NCBI GenBank assembly: GCA_003971905.1 | Contig: RSEE01000030.1 | Coordinates: forward strand, 444,001-508,000 | Reading direction: 5' to 3' | DNA from: Moniliella sp. 'wahieum' | Taxonomy: Eukaryota > Basidiomycota > Moniliellomycetes > Moniliellales > Moniliellaceae | Length of the DNA stretch: 64,000 bases | Shown here: positions 50,654 through 62,040 of the stretch, piece by piece | Layout: every line of letters begins with the position of its first letter | Numbering within the stretch: the stretch's first letter is position 1 | Notes under the pieces: generated by a model | The model's input: the letters and a program-made list of their open reading frames with translations, nothing else | Told to the model about the DNA's origin: nothing | The model's database searches: none | Made by a program: the position numbers and the translations under genes

Positions 50654-51751
50654 TCATCTGGGCAGAAGGGCGGGTACGTTCACGCCTTCGACCAAATCGG
50701 ACCAACTGAGTTTTTCGCCTGCAAGGATCAGGCGGGCACCAGCATACTGGCCCAGGAGCAGCATAGAGGGAACGAAGGTGCTGGTTGACGCGCCACAGGC
50801 GCTGCTGCACAATCCGTGCCTCTTCATCTTCTGATCCTCGTCCACGGCAAACAAGGCGTCCTCGACGACCAAATGAGCGGTCTTGCCTTGGTCAGCAAGC
50901 TGCTGGGCACGAGTTTCAAGCAAAGTTTGCTCTTCGAGGAGGAGGGAAAGGCGGGGAGGAACGGCCATGGCCTTGACGCCCCGATCGCCGGGAAGATAGC
51001 GCCGCTCAGTGGTTGCAATCTGGTGCAGTGAAAGACGATACGATGGCTGCGGGAATTAGATGGTCAGACTCAAGGGAGAAAGGGAAGGATGAAGTGAACG
51101 TACCCATTGGGGCCCTTGGCGTGCTTAGCAACATTGTGGGTGCAGCGCGCACAAGGAGACACGACATTGTAGCCAACCACTGCCCCGCACCCATTGCATC
51201 CCAAGGTCTGGGTCAGGCAGTTGCAAGTCCGTTCCTTGGCCGGAGGCTCGTATCCGCACTCGTCACCAAGCAGCGTATCGGGGGGTAGATGGGACTGCAG
51301 TTGGCGGGCATTGCGTCGGTGCTGAAGAGCGTAACATGAGGCTTGAGCAGAAGAACCGCCTTCATGCCCCGGTCGGTGAAAAGGTAGAGCAATGCGCGCA
51401 GCGGACGATGTAAACTGTCTGCCGCATGCCAGCCTTCTCATTACTGGAGATGGGGCGCTGGTGGATACTGGGGTTGGAGGGGACCGAACGCTGGGCAGGC
51501 GGTGAGGGCAAGGGAGGGCGAACCGTTTCCGGTGGGAGGGCATGTCGTACAGCGTGGAGAGCGAGGAACTGACCGAGGCAGAGACGAGGGGCGGAGGGGA
51601 GGAGCGCGGCGCCTGTTGGAGCCAAGGGGTGGCGAGATTGTCGTCGTAGCAGGGCGGAAAGTGAGCGGTGGATGCTGCATCGCAAGCTGGATGCCGATGG
51701 AAGGAGAGTTGAGCCAGTGATGGAAGTTGGAGAAGAAGGAGAATGCATGGC
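50654..51751 (-). CDS. FAM72-family protein
   Basis: Homologue of the FAM72 family, small Cys-rich proteins of poorly known, possibly cell-cycle or uracil-DNA-glycosylase-related function. Recognisable blocks are VYIVRCAHCSTF (about 51390), FTDRGMKAVLLLKPHVTLFSTDAMPANC (51300-51375), then CGYEPPAKERTCNC and LGCNGCGAVVGYNVV (51140-51250), with the expected paired Cys. An intron follows at about 51042-51105 (GTACGT donor, CCGCAG acceptor). The next exon holds TTERRYLPGDRGV and a long C-terminal extension rich in Leu/Gln/Glu. The N-terminal extension of about 110 Ser/Pro-rich residues is longer than in animal members. One-base losses occur near 51372 (T run) and 51283 (C run). The start is uncertain (51751 or 51814). 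Confidence 0.8.
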
Positions 51752-51961
51752 AGACGACGGGGGGGTTATATGAGGAAAAAGGTAGTTACTATCAGGGAGG
51801 AAGGGGCTGTGCAAACCAAGCCTATGCAGCCACGAGCGTCACGCGTGACGACACACACACCATCAGCGATCCGCGATCAGCGATCAGCTGCCGACTATCC
51901 TCCACTGGCTCGGCCAGTGCCTTGCTGCTGCCGGCCGCAGCGGCATTTCACACGTTGGATG

Positions 51962-51982
51962 TCACATGTCACATGTCACATG
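51962..51982. repeat. Heptad array, core CATG (3 units)
   Basis: Three perfect TCACATG units. Two in-register units, CCGCACG and TCACAGG, continue to 51996, and TCACACG and TCAGATC (core GATC) follow at 52002-52015. Confidence 0.85.
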
Positions 51983-52315
51983 CCGCACGTCACAGGCATC
52001 GTCACACGTCAGATCTCAGGATCTCAGAATCGGATCTGAGACACAACAGTGACTGGGGAGCTTGGCTCTGCTCAGCCTGAGCGCTGAGGCTCAGCCCTCG
52101 CTGCTGCTTCCGGGGGAATCGCCACGAGAGACAGCACTCGGGCCGAGGGCCGAGCAGTCGGTCCAGTGCTCAGGATCATCGATAATCGATCACTACTCGT
52201 AATGCGTAACTTAAGGGCGTTGCAGATTCCAGGAGGACCACAAAAGCACCCGAGAAGCCAATAATGCTAACGTGCTGAAAAGTAGTCACCTCACTTCACC
52301 TATGGACACGAGGAA

Positions 52316-52361
52316 TGCATGGTGTATGGTGTATGGTGGGTGTATGGTGTATGGTGTATGG
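52316..52361. repeat. TGTATGG tandem heptamers
   Basis: TGCATGG and then TGTATGG five times with a 4-bp interruption (TGGG). Period 7 as in the other arrays, but the unit does not contain TCA/TGA. Confidence 0.85.
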
Positions 52362-52548
52362 TGCACCTTTGTCCCATGGCAGCTGCTGCAGTGAGCCTTA
52401 TGCCGCTTTTTCCGAACGTGTACAACAGTGCCGGCGGTTTGCCCTATTACTAGGAGGCTAGTGGTTGCCCATTGCTGCCTGGGGCTACTTCAGGCTACTC
52501 CCTGGATTCATGGACATCATGCATAGGACGTCATGCGTTACTGATCCT

Positions 52549-52569
52549 TCAAGCTTCAAGCTTCATCGA
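52549..52569. repeat. Mixed-core heptad array (AGCT x2, TCGA)
   Basis: TCAAGCT twice followed in register by TCATCGA. Confidence 0.85.
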
Positions 52570-52581
52570 TGATCATTAACA

Positions 52582-52609
52582 CCATGCATCATGCATCATT
52601 AATCATTCT
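52582..52609. repeat. Mixed-core heptad array (TGCA x2, TTAA, TTCT)
   Basis: CCATGCA, TCATGCA, TCATTAA and TCATTCT, contiguous and in phase. Confidence 0.85.
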
Positions 52610-52696
52610 TGAAGCTAAAAACTAGTCGCCAGTCTCAGTTCACCCTATTCTTAGTCCTCATTTCCTCCGCATGGTGGCTGTGGCATGTCCCACATG

Positions 52697-52724
52697 TCAT
52701 GCATCACATATCATGCATCACTCC
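52697..52724. repeat. Heptad array (TGCA, CATA, TGCA, CTCC)
   Basis: TCATGCA, TCACATA, TCATGCA and TCACTCC in one register. Confidence 0.8.
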
Positions 52725-54320
52725 TAACTGTCACCTGTTGCGCATCTGCATCCCGCCACCCACATTGGTCACCGGCCCTTGGTCCCCGTTTTGCTTGTTC
52801 CACATAGTGGTGCATAATGTTTGTCACACAACGGCATCTTCACACTTCATCACATGGGCCTCTGAAGTATTACTGAAAGTAGGGAGAAATAACACAGAAG
52901 CGCTGCAATTCCTGGTAACCAGTAACGGTAAGCGGTAAGAGGTAGCCACCCTCTGTATCCACCATCTTTCTCGGCCTCCCGTGCCACATGCATCCTGTGT
53001 TATCCTTTCGCATAGACTTGTGTCGGGTTATGGAAAAAAGATGATCTAACGATCAACGTCCAACCTTCTGCATGATTTTCCCTCTCTCTTTTCGGCGATT
53101 TCAAGAAGCTGCCACCAACCATATTGGATGGAATAAGCCATCGGTTTTTTACCATCAACAGTAGCGCCAACAACATCAGAGCATTAAAAAAGCTAAGGTA
53201 TATATACAACGATGACTCTTCTGTAAATTGGGTACTTATTCCATCTCTTTCCTCGAACTATGCATTATACAGAGGTGGTGTGGTATAGGAAAGTACAGCG
53301 CATCAGGGCCGGCGAGGGCTATATCATAACTGTTGTGTGTATACTCTTCTCAGGTCTCCCACAACGTCTCTCGTCATCCGTTTGTCACGCAGTTCTTCTC
53401 GGCCGTTGTCACTGTGTTCTATATTATGCATGCAGGGTATATGGAGTAACTAGTATAATGATGCATGATGACGCGTTGGATTACCCGCTCTGCGCACTTT
53501 GATCTACATATCTACATGTCTACTTATCCCCTCCCTGCGGCCCATACGGGCTTCCGGGCTTAGTGTCAAAGGCTTTAAGCTCCAAGCTTAATGAGCGCTG
53601 AGCTTCGAAGTCCCAAGCGTCTGTTGACATGGACTTGAAAGAGGCCAGGGCACACACTGTTTTTGTCCAAGGTGGCTCATATTCAATATTCTGAGTGTCT
53701 CGCCGCTTGCCGCTGTGGTACCTGATGTATAGTAGTACGCTGACGCGGGGCACTGAGTACTGATATGGATGGGCCTCCACAAACATGTTACACGTGAGGC
53801 TGAGGTAGGAGGCCTGAGGCACACAATCCTGTGAATACTGAATGCGACAACGCTATCACCCGTTGTAATAGAACGCATGAGATTTCTGTTTGCTTCAAAA
53901 GAGCATTCTCTTCGGTCCCACTCAGGAATACAAGAAACAAACTATCTGAGACAAAGCTGAAAACGAGAGATCGCGTGACGCGTGGTGCTTGACGCTGAGA
54001 CGAGAATAGTTTGCTAGGCCTTGGGCCAGTCTCCCACCCTGGTCGGTCTTTCGTACGTACTCGTTCTTCTGCCTAGGGACCACAGGTACGAAGATCCGAT
54101 GCCAGGAATGCGTTGCGAATGCAGCTGCGTGGTAAGATAGTGACACGGTTTTGTTTGTTAGGAAGGGTGATGCGGGTGATGCGTGTGGGACAGCGCAGCA
54201 CAGCCACGATCTGCCTTAAAATTAACGTTTACATATTTGCATGTTTCCATGTAAATTTAAAGTTGGCGACGTAGTTTGGGCATGCAACATGGAACTGGTA
54301 AAGCGCTAACGCATAGCGCG

Positions 54321-54348
54321 TAACGCGTAACGTGTAACATGTAACGTT
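54321..54348. repeat. TAA-linked heptad array (CGCG, CGTG, CATG, CGTT)
   Basis: TAACGCG, TAACGTG, TAACATG and TAACGTT in phase; the linker is TAA and two cores are palindromic. Confidence 0.8.
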
Positions 54349-54435
54349 TGAATGCGCGGGCCTGGGCGGACAAGGCCTCTGCGCTACGCCCGGCGCTGAG
54401 CCTTCCAGCTCAAGGTGACCTCAGTTTCACTGTAG

Positions 54436-54484
54436 TGATGAATGATCAACGATGCATGATGCATGATGCATGATGCATGATGTG
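54436..54484. repeat. Seven-unit TGA heptad array, mainly TGCA
   Basis: TGATGAA, TGATCAA, CGATGCA, TGATGCA three times and TGATGTG, all in one register over 49 bp. Confidence 0.9.
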
Positions 54485-54499
54485 CATGAGTATGGCCGG

Positions 54500-54520
54500 T
54501 GACCGGTGACCGGTGACCGG
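54500..54520. repeat. Heptad array, core CCGG (3 units)
   Basis: Three perfect TGACCGG units, 16 bp after the TGCA array and in the same TGA orientation. Confidence 0.9.
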
Positions 54521-54750
54521 CCGGTGACCTGTCGCATGGCACTGTCACACATCACACATGTCACATGTCGTGCCACATTTGGTGCATTGGCTAACAGCAT
54601 TGCGCGTTACGCGTTACGGATTTCCGGCTCTAACATCTATAGCAGGCGATAACGTTTCCAAACGGTTTTCAGAACAGAGCTCAGAGAAACCCGGTGACCG
54701 GAGACTGGGGATGTCCGATGTCCGGCACAGGTGTGGCTTTTTTAAGATGT

Positions 54751-54876
54751 GGGACGAGGTCAACTCTATGTTGTGCCTGGCGCATGATGCACATGATGCT
54801 GTGGCATATTGATGGGACGAGTTCTACAGTATTAGGTTGTGCCTGGCGCATGATGCACATGATGCTGTGGCATATT
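54751..54876. repeat. Imperfect tandem duplication of about 63 bp
   Basis: A 40-bp segment at 54771-54810 recurs identically at 54837-54876. Each copy is preceded by the shared GGGACGAG element, so the duplicated unit is about 60-65 bp with a divergent middle. Each copy contains CATGATGCACATGATG. Confidence 0.85.
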
Positions 54877-55485
54877 TTCCCGTCGAGTCTCGTATAAGGA
54901 AAAGATATGATCGAGGGTTAATATATTCACCCCACACTGGTGCTAGAGAGGGTAGTGCTAGGGTTCACCTGCACTCTCTCAAATGGATCGGTGACGCTCG
55001 CTGGTTCGGGTGATTCGCCCCTTTTGCGCAGAGGCTGCGCCACCCCTTTGTCTGTTCCGACTTGCTTGCCTGCTCTTATCTTCTTCCCTTCAGCTTGCTG
55101 GACTTTTGTGGCTGACTGCCCTGCCTTCTTGCACGCCTTGAAGCTCATCTCTCGTACTGCCCATAGCGTTCCCTAGCCGCACTCCAGCAACTGGGTCTGA
55201 TGTGTAATACAAAATGCATATGAAATGCTCTCCGGTGAAAATTTTGGAGCCCCGTAGGGGAGGGCCAACCACAAGAACATATGTATGGCAAGAAGCATTT
55301 ATAGACCAAAATAGTAGTACCCCAGCACATCCCGATGAGAGGGGGCTACTAAAAGTATTGATTATGAACGTTAAACTAAGCAATTGATGGCGTTCTGGGG
55401 GACAGTGGGGCCGAAAGGATGCGAGTTTTGACTATAAAATTAAGGTGTAACTCGATCTTCTGTTGTGATTCTGTATACTGCATCC

Positions 55486-55552
55486 ATGTCATTGACAGAG
55501 CTTAAGGCTGGAACAGGGAAACGCTGCGTCTAAACGGAACCGTTCATCTTGC
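55486..55552. repeat. Dispersed repeat, copy A
   Basis: About 67 bp matching 57749-57817 in the same orientation with scattered differences; the best shared blocks are CGTCTAAAC and AACCGTTCATCTTGC. Confidence 0.7.
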
Positions 55553-57748
55553 GGGAGTTACTTGGTAGCGCCACCAAGGTTAAGGAACCAGGGATATCGC
55601 TAGGATATCAGCACACAGGACGCGACAATCAAAAAGGTAAAACTGGTACATAAAGAGAAAAGATAAAGGAAATGGGCAATCTTAGTATGAGAGAGTCAAG
55701 CGAAAGATGAAAAGGGGTGAGGATGAAAATCAAACGTCCCGAGCGTCCGTCGTACACTGCGTTTGTTCACAAAATCTCTGTCCACACACAGTGTGGTAAA
55801 AAGAGACTCATCTCCCGTCGTATTAGCTCTATTACATGCCATTAGATAGCCCTGAAGCTCCATTTTGCATTAGAACTAATGAAGGCACTGCAAGGGAGCT
55901 TCGGCCTGACAACAAATAACAAATCCTGAAGCTCTCTGTAGGCAACCCACGTTTCACACTCTGTATGGTCCCACTCCGAGAGGAAAAACGAAGAGTCCTG
56001 CAGTAGGCCGCAGTGCGCATATGCTCGTTAATATCTCATTCGCATATTAACAGTCTCCTGGGAGAATGCGGGCTCTGTCCAACACGTTCCATATGCCATA
56101 TCCATCTCCCCTCAATCAAAGGGTTTTCAGGCTATAAAAATAAAAGGCTTTTCACCAAAAGTCTCTGCCTGTGCTCTTTTCAACTCTAAAAATCCATGCC
56201 GAGCCTCTCCACAGGCATGCATGAATAGTGTGGGTTGTTTGTACACGCGCTGTCATAGAGTTGACGTTGTTCGGTGGCGCTTCTAGCAGCAAGCCCCATC
56301 TCAGGTGGCCCGCCACAACGCCTATCGACTATATATGATGAAAAGTACAACCATATATATAGGCAGAAGCGCGTCATTCTTAACCATTTATTGCTGCCTG
56401 ATCGATCTGATCGATCCGTCACATGATGCATCACATTCATCACGAGCATCACGGATGGACCAATCCCGAGAGGATGAACTAGTGATATTGATACTGCCTT
56501 TGTGACAAGCACCTGTCACTGTGCTTGTGATCCTTTTTGCAAATAAATAAATGCAAGACATGTCTCTGCCAGCTTTTTGCAGGTAAGCGGGTGAGCGCTC
56601 GCTGAGCGCGCAGGCGGAACATCAGGTACATCAGGCCTGTTGACCTTCAGGCGCTGAAGCCTCAGGGCATCGGGGTCTCATCAGTCACTAGTCACCTCAG
56701 ACCAGCAGACCAGGCCTCCGAAAACTCTCCTTAAAGCTTGAAGCTCGAAGCTTTCAAGTGAGCGGTCACATAATGGTCACATGATGGGTCACACGTTCGA
56801 GAACTACATATATACGAAGACACATACAAGTACTTTTCCCTTCGACTGTACCATGTCACAACTGGGGCTACGCGAGAAAGATCAAGCTCGTATCAAATGG
56901 GAGGTTAGCAACATTGTTCGGGGGAGGAAACGGGAGGCGTAGGGAAGGCAACAAAGGGAAAGGGAAAGGGGAGAGCGAGAAGCTTGGTATGCGCGCAGAA
57001 TTGGAAATTGGAGAGAGAGGTTGAGTCTCATTCGGTGAGACATCGACTTACTAATAAATCTTTTGCTGCAGCCCAACGTGGGCCTCTGATACCCGTGTGT
57101 TGAAGTGTCAGAAAGTAGCAAGTGAATAATGGAGAGAGAACGATGGATGGCACTACTACTGACGAAGAGAGAGAAACACAGGAGGTGCTTTGGAATGAAA
57201 GAACAGGGTATTATATGTATATAGTCGAGAGAACCGCTGAGAATAGATAGAGTCGTCCGCACCATGACTAATGAGAGAAAAAATGGGATATATATGAAAG
57301 CGAGCCCAGTTGGCGGATTGTGGAAGTGAGGAAGCCCAGCTCACGGCAGCGGGGGTAGACAAGAGATGAAAGACAGGACTAGGATAGTCGTCACAGGAAA
57401 CAACGAGGAATAAAAGCGAGAAGAAAAGGCAAAAATATGAAAACGAAAAAGGCGGAAACAGAGATACTGAAGAGATGCACATCAGTGGTCAGAGAACACA
57501 TTTGGTTAGGGAAATACCAGAATGAAGATGACTCCTTAAGTTAAGACCACTCCGGGCACATATCCATCCAAAGGCATAATCGAACACCACCCGGAGTCAG
57601 AGAAAGTACAGAAGGAAAGTAAAAGTTGTGGTGAGAACAGATCCAAACACTCCAAATTCACTTATACCACATCACTTTCAACAACACACTACGCAAGATA
57701 TACCATTGTTGACACACATAGATGAAGGGGTGGTATGTAGTAACTTCC

Positions 57749-57817
57749 ATTCATTGGCAGACTTAAGAAGGCTGGGACAGGGGGAACGCTACGTCTAAAC
57801 CTAACCGTTCATCTTGC
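57749..57817. repeat. Dispersed repeat, copy B
   Basis: Second copy of the element at 55486-55552, 2.26 kb away. No terminal repeats or coding capacity, so not obviously a transposon; it could be a solo fragment of one or a small RNA gene. Confidence 0.7.
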
Positions 57818-58102
57818 TATATATACCCTTTCGGTGCACACATACCCCTGCCTACTATGAACTACCGCAACGGAATTTTGGGTAGATGACATTTGATGGG
57901 GCCCGCTATATCGTTTCAGGGCTGCGGACTGAACGGCCAGCCTGCTTCGCAGGACAAAGGGTTCAAGATTGGATTTGCTGAATGTTACCGACGGTGAGTG
58001 GCGCGAGGGGATGAGTAGGTGTTGGGGGACGAAGTGCGTATGAGAGAATCACAGCTAATAGAAGGAGGGAGAGGCAACAAGTCCTCATACGCGTCGAGCA
58101 AT

Positions 58103-60364
58103 TCAGACGAGGGCGGCGGGGAACTGATCAGCTGCTCTAGCGGGGACTGCTTTGGCCTGGTCTTTTGCGCAAGAAACTCGTGTTAGTGACCCCCCCCCAA
58201 GAGCGGCGGAGTGCAGAGTAGAGCGATCGTGAGTGGGGGAGGGGCACCTCCTTGGTGAGTTGGTAATGTTGTCTGTCCGCCGGCGCAACTGTTGTGCAGG
58301 AGAGGTCACCCGGCCCATAGATCCCAGTCAATTTAGGGGGTGAGGTGATGGTGAGCTCAGAGGCAAGTTCATCCACTTAGATCGGTGTTGGTAAGGGGAC
58401 GGAGGTGCCGCAGGCATGGGAAGGGAGAAACCTGATGAAGAACTCTTTCGAGCACTGGAGTTTTCAGCAGGCAGAAGATCAATAGAAGGCGGCCTTTTCT
58501 CAATTTCATTGGGTGTAAGCGCTCGAAGTGGGGATCGGTTTGTGACAATTTCATCAAAGTGCAAGTGATCATCCCCCATATACAAGACATAGAGGCTGGT
58601 AAGAGAACCCAGTACACCTACATCCGCGTAAAGGGAGACAAAAGTTTCCGTGATGGGAATTGACTGTGGAGTGTTCCATAGAAGGGCGAGGATATACGCG
58701 CATACCATCACGATGGCGAGAAATCCAAGATAGGCCTTGTGAAGCATTGTGAAGATCATGTGTATGTTGCATTGCAACTGATCTGTTTCCGTGAAGCGGT
58801 TGACCACGAGGCGGACGAGGAAGGCCCAAAGGAACGTCATAGACAATGCAGGGCCCAAATTCTTCAGGTGAGCCACTTGCAGAAATAAAGAAGCGCATGT
58901 CGCCGCTACGAGTGTGACAAAGGCATTGCCGTGCTGAGCTGTAAGAGGTGCCAAGTATGTGGCTGGGGTTGTGAGCCTCAAAAGAGTTTGCTCGTCCACA
59001 ATCTGCCCAAATGCTAAGTGACAACCGGCACATAGTACCACGGAATGGACCAGTCCCGAGTATGACGGCCGTTGCGTCAGACGAATCAGAAAAGGAAGCA
59101 TCAAAAGAATGGCAACTACGGTGCAGAATGGGGGCTTAATCATGGGCAAGGCCGTTGAATCCCCATTTTTCGATGATAACAAAGTCCTGCTGGTGGACCA
59201 CAAGCCCTCTTCGTCCGTAACGAGGGATAGGATGACTTGCTTCCCAATAAGGAGGGTTTTGTTTGCAACCGAATACCACCTCTTCCATATACCTGGAGAG
59301 TTGAAGAGAGGAACCGAGGTTTCACGAAAATGTCGCTTCAATAGCATTTGCGCTTGCTGTGAGGACTGTCCCAGGGAGCCAACTTGATCGCCTTCATCCG
59401 AAACCACGGGGGGGCACATGAGCTTGATCCCAATTATCGTCAGGGAGGCAAAGAATGGAAGTACGATAAAACGGCAAGCGTTACGCCCGCTCTACGGATC
59501 CCACCACCAAGGCGGTGCGTTGCTTCATCCACCTAGGGAGCATGATGTTTGTACGAAAAAGGAATATCAGTATAGGGGAGCAAGCCAAACGAAGCCGGGG
59601 CTGAGGTTGATCAGGGTAGATATCAGACCACCACAAAGCAATGAATGACCCTGTGTATTAGTCAAAAAGGTCGGTAAGTATGCATCTCATCATTCGGAAG
59701 GAATAACGGACTTGCCTCTCGTGCGGCCCACAAACACCAAAGTAGACCTCCTGCGAGGAAAGGCCCACTCAACGATAACGCGCTGATGCAGTTAGTGCTG
59801 AAGAACAGGTACGGCTGGAAGAGCAGAGCAGCAAGCAAGACGACGCGAATTTCTTGCCGCTCCCAAGTGTCCCGGGTGGGTGGAGTAGTCGAGATGGTTC
59901 TTGGAGCATGACAGCTTGAGGTAAGGCAAGATGTGATGGACGTGAGAGAGATGCTGGGATGCCATGATGGTTCAGCCCCTGCCTCGTCATCTAGATTGGC
60001 ATTATGCAACTCGTCCAACAGCCGGTCTCCTCTCTCTAGGCTTGTCCGGGATAGGGCCAAAGCTGCCGAAACGAGAACAACGTTGGAAGCGATCACCAGG
60101 ACACAGGCATATGTCTTTACTTGTGTGTGTCCTTCATCTCTTCATCTAACAACACGGCGAGCAGGTCAGGGAAAGCGAAGCGCATGGAGTGCATCAAAGC
60201 CCAATGGAACAGGACAGAGAGAGGGGGCAAAGTTGCGTCCAAGGTGGTTGCGAAACTTGGGCTCATGGGTGGAGAGGTGGCGAGAAGCAAGGAAGCGCGG
60301 TGCACGGCCAAGATATCTGGGTGAAACGAAGGCCAAAACTAATAACGCGAAAAATTATCCCTAG
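58103..60364 (-). CDS. Multi-pass membrane protein, divergent ALG6/ALG8 glucosyltransferase-like
   Basis: Tentative. An unbroken stretch of 363 codons (58328-59419) contains about six hydrophobic helices. Its order of short motifs follows ALG6/ALG8, the ER dolichyl-P-Glc glucosyltransferases: IWKRWYSVANKTLL near the ANIWC position, FLIRLTQRPSYSGL, then HLAFGQIVDEQTLLRL where the family has a V-H-E-K motif, and a last helix ending YVLYM. Upstream, after a probable intron (about 59645-59715), YLFFSTNCISALSLS falls where D-H-x-H-F-Q-Y-N is expected. Still further upstream, AVHRASLLLATSPP resembles EVHRNWLAITHSLP. The key acidic and His residues are missing at these places, so it is either a fast-evolving non-catalytic paralogue or a wrong assignment. 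The 5' end is unknown. The C-terminus may be at 58328 or, after a frame change, near 58103-58137. Confidence 0.4.
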
Positions 60365-62040
60365 GACCATGCTAATCTCCCAAGACTGGAGCCGAAGCGG
60401 CGTGCTGGGTAACTGGTGTTGGAGGGAGGCGGGGAGGGGTTGCTTCTCTTTGCGCTTTGTCTGCCTGTCGGGTTCCAAGAGAAATAATGCCGTCTGGGCA
60501 TCGACTCGGGCGTTTTGTCAAGCTTGTCCACGAGTTGGCGTCATAGGTGGGAAGATGACGACGGTAGCGTTGTTGCTGCGAGCCAAGCTCGTTGTTCGCT
60601 CTAGTACGCCGATCCGGCAAGTAGGAAATAGATGCAGAGGTGCGCCGGCGCGAATGCTTTTCCGGCATTACTTTGGGTGGCAGATTCCTCGCCAGGCAAG
60701 GGAACTCCTGTTCCTCTTCTCTGATTTGGTCTGACACTGGCCCCAGCGGAACCCATGGCCGCCGTTCCAGTTGAGGCAGAGACTTGTGCTTCTGATGCTG
60801 CATGTTTGTGCGGGATGGGGATGGAGAAGAGTTGGCTGAGGAAGGAGGAAGAGAGGGAAGGCAATAAGCCAGCTAAGCGGTGTGCTCGGATATGACAAAA
60901 AGGGGTGCTGCGGACGTGAGAAAAGGGGTGCTGCGAAAGGAGGGGCAATGCGCTATTTTGCCATGCAGTGGACGCTTTAGTTGTCCACTTGTTACCCTAC
61001 TGCGATGTGTACCGAGGCGCACAGGCGTTAATTATTAACCCCTACAACGCGACAAACGTACGGCAGCTGTGCCCTGTGCACGGACCCTTACGGTCGGTAG
61101 CACAGCCTGGCCAACTCGCCGCTATTCTCGCACTTGCCCCGCCTAACCCTCGGGAGCCTCAGGCGCCGAGGTATGCCTCAGTCAGGTCCCTCACACATCC
61201 TCCTCGGCCTCACCAGTCACCTATAGACTCTGCTGGTTTGTGCAGTATGCCTCCTGGCTCTTGGATTTGCTCTCTTGCGCCTAGTACGCTCTGCCACCCA
61301 ACCCCCCGCAGCACTACCTCCCCGCCTAGCTTTTAGCTCGCAGGCACAGCCGCAATCTGATGACAATATACAGCGAGGGCAACGAGAGAAGCAGCCACCA
61401 CAGCGCAGCAGCAACACACCACCACCATTGTAGGGGGGAAAGCACACATACTCCGTGTAGCAAAAGAAGCGTTGCTAAGCGCATTTTGGCGGACAGAGGG
61501 ATGGAAGGTCGGAGTACAGCCAAGAGTGGCGGGTACAAAACAAAAGGCGGGGAAAAGTACAAGACAGAACACACACTCGGCAGGCACACTGGGCAAGAGG
61601 CTCGTGGAGGGGACCATTGGCCAACACCTCTTCCCAGCTCTAGCCGGAGACCCTGAGTGTGCGCACGAGAGGAGGCATACAGAGCGAGCAGCACAAGGAC
61701 GGGCCCGTGCCAGGTTGGGTTGGACATGCAAGAATGCATCCCATTTCAAGGCCGCGTGTGGGAGCGTAGGCGTACACGTGAGGGCGGGAGTGGAAGTATT
61801 TGCGTATGCACAACCGGTGGATAGCTCGTCGGGCCAGGCAGAAACAGGATTTTGGTAAGGTCCGACACCGCGGGAAAGCAGGGTGGAGAAGGAGCGATGA
61901 GGCATAATAAGAAAGGGGAACGATTCGGAAACAGATGATGGGGGGTAGGATGAAGGATGGAAACATAGACACAAAAGGGGAACCCGTCACATAGCTTTAA
62001 CCGATTGGCGCCCCGCTTCCTTCAAAAGGAAGGTCACAGA
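60365..62040. other. 1.7-kb region without a supported gene
   Basis: Lies upstream of the ALG-like gene and downstream of the Q-rich gene. A 213-codon minus-strand frame (61333-61974) is Cys/Ser/Pro-rich with no domain and overlaps other open frames; it is not called. No heptad array was seen here. Confidence 0.4.

Larger units (their letters stand above)
51752..58100. other. Gene desert 2 (6.3 kb), repeat-rich and AT-richer
   Basis: No supported gene. 51840-54900 holds many heptad arrays (listed separately), a TGTATGG run and a tandem duplication. 55400-57900 is AT-richer, with a pair of dispersed repeats and a strongly purine-biased plus strand at 56900-57480. Minus-strand open frames there read as Ser/Leu/Phe-rich low complexity, which is what pyrimidine-rich DNA gives by chance. 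Confidence 0.6.

Noticed and set aside
51752-58100. Transposon or LTR element in the desert
   Set aside because: No transposase, reverse transcriptase, terminal repeat or target duplication is visible; only two small dispersed copies exist.
61333-61974. 213-codon minus-strand open frame
   Set aside because: Cys/Ser/Pro-rich, no domain or start context, overlaps other frames in both directions.
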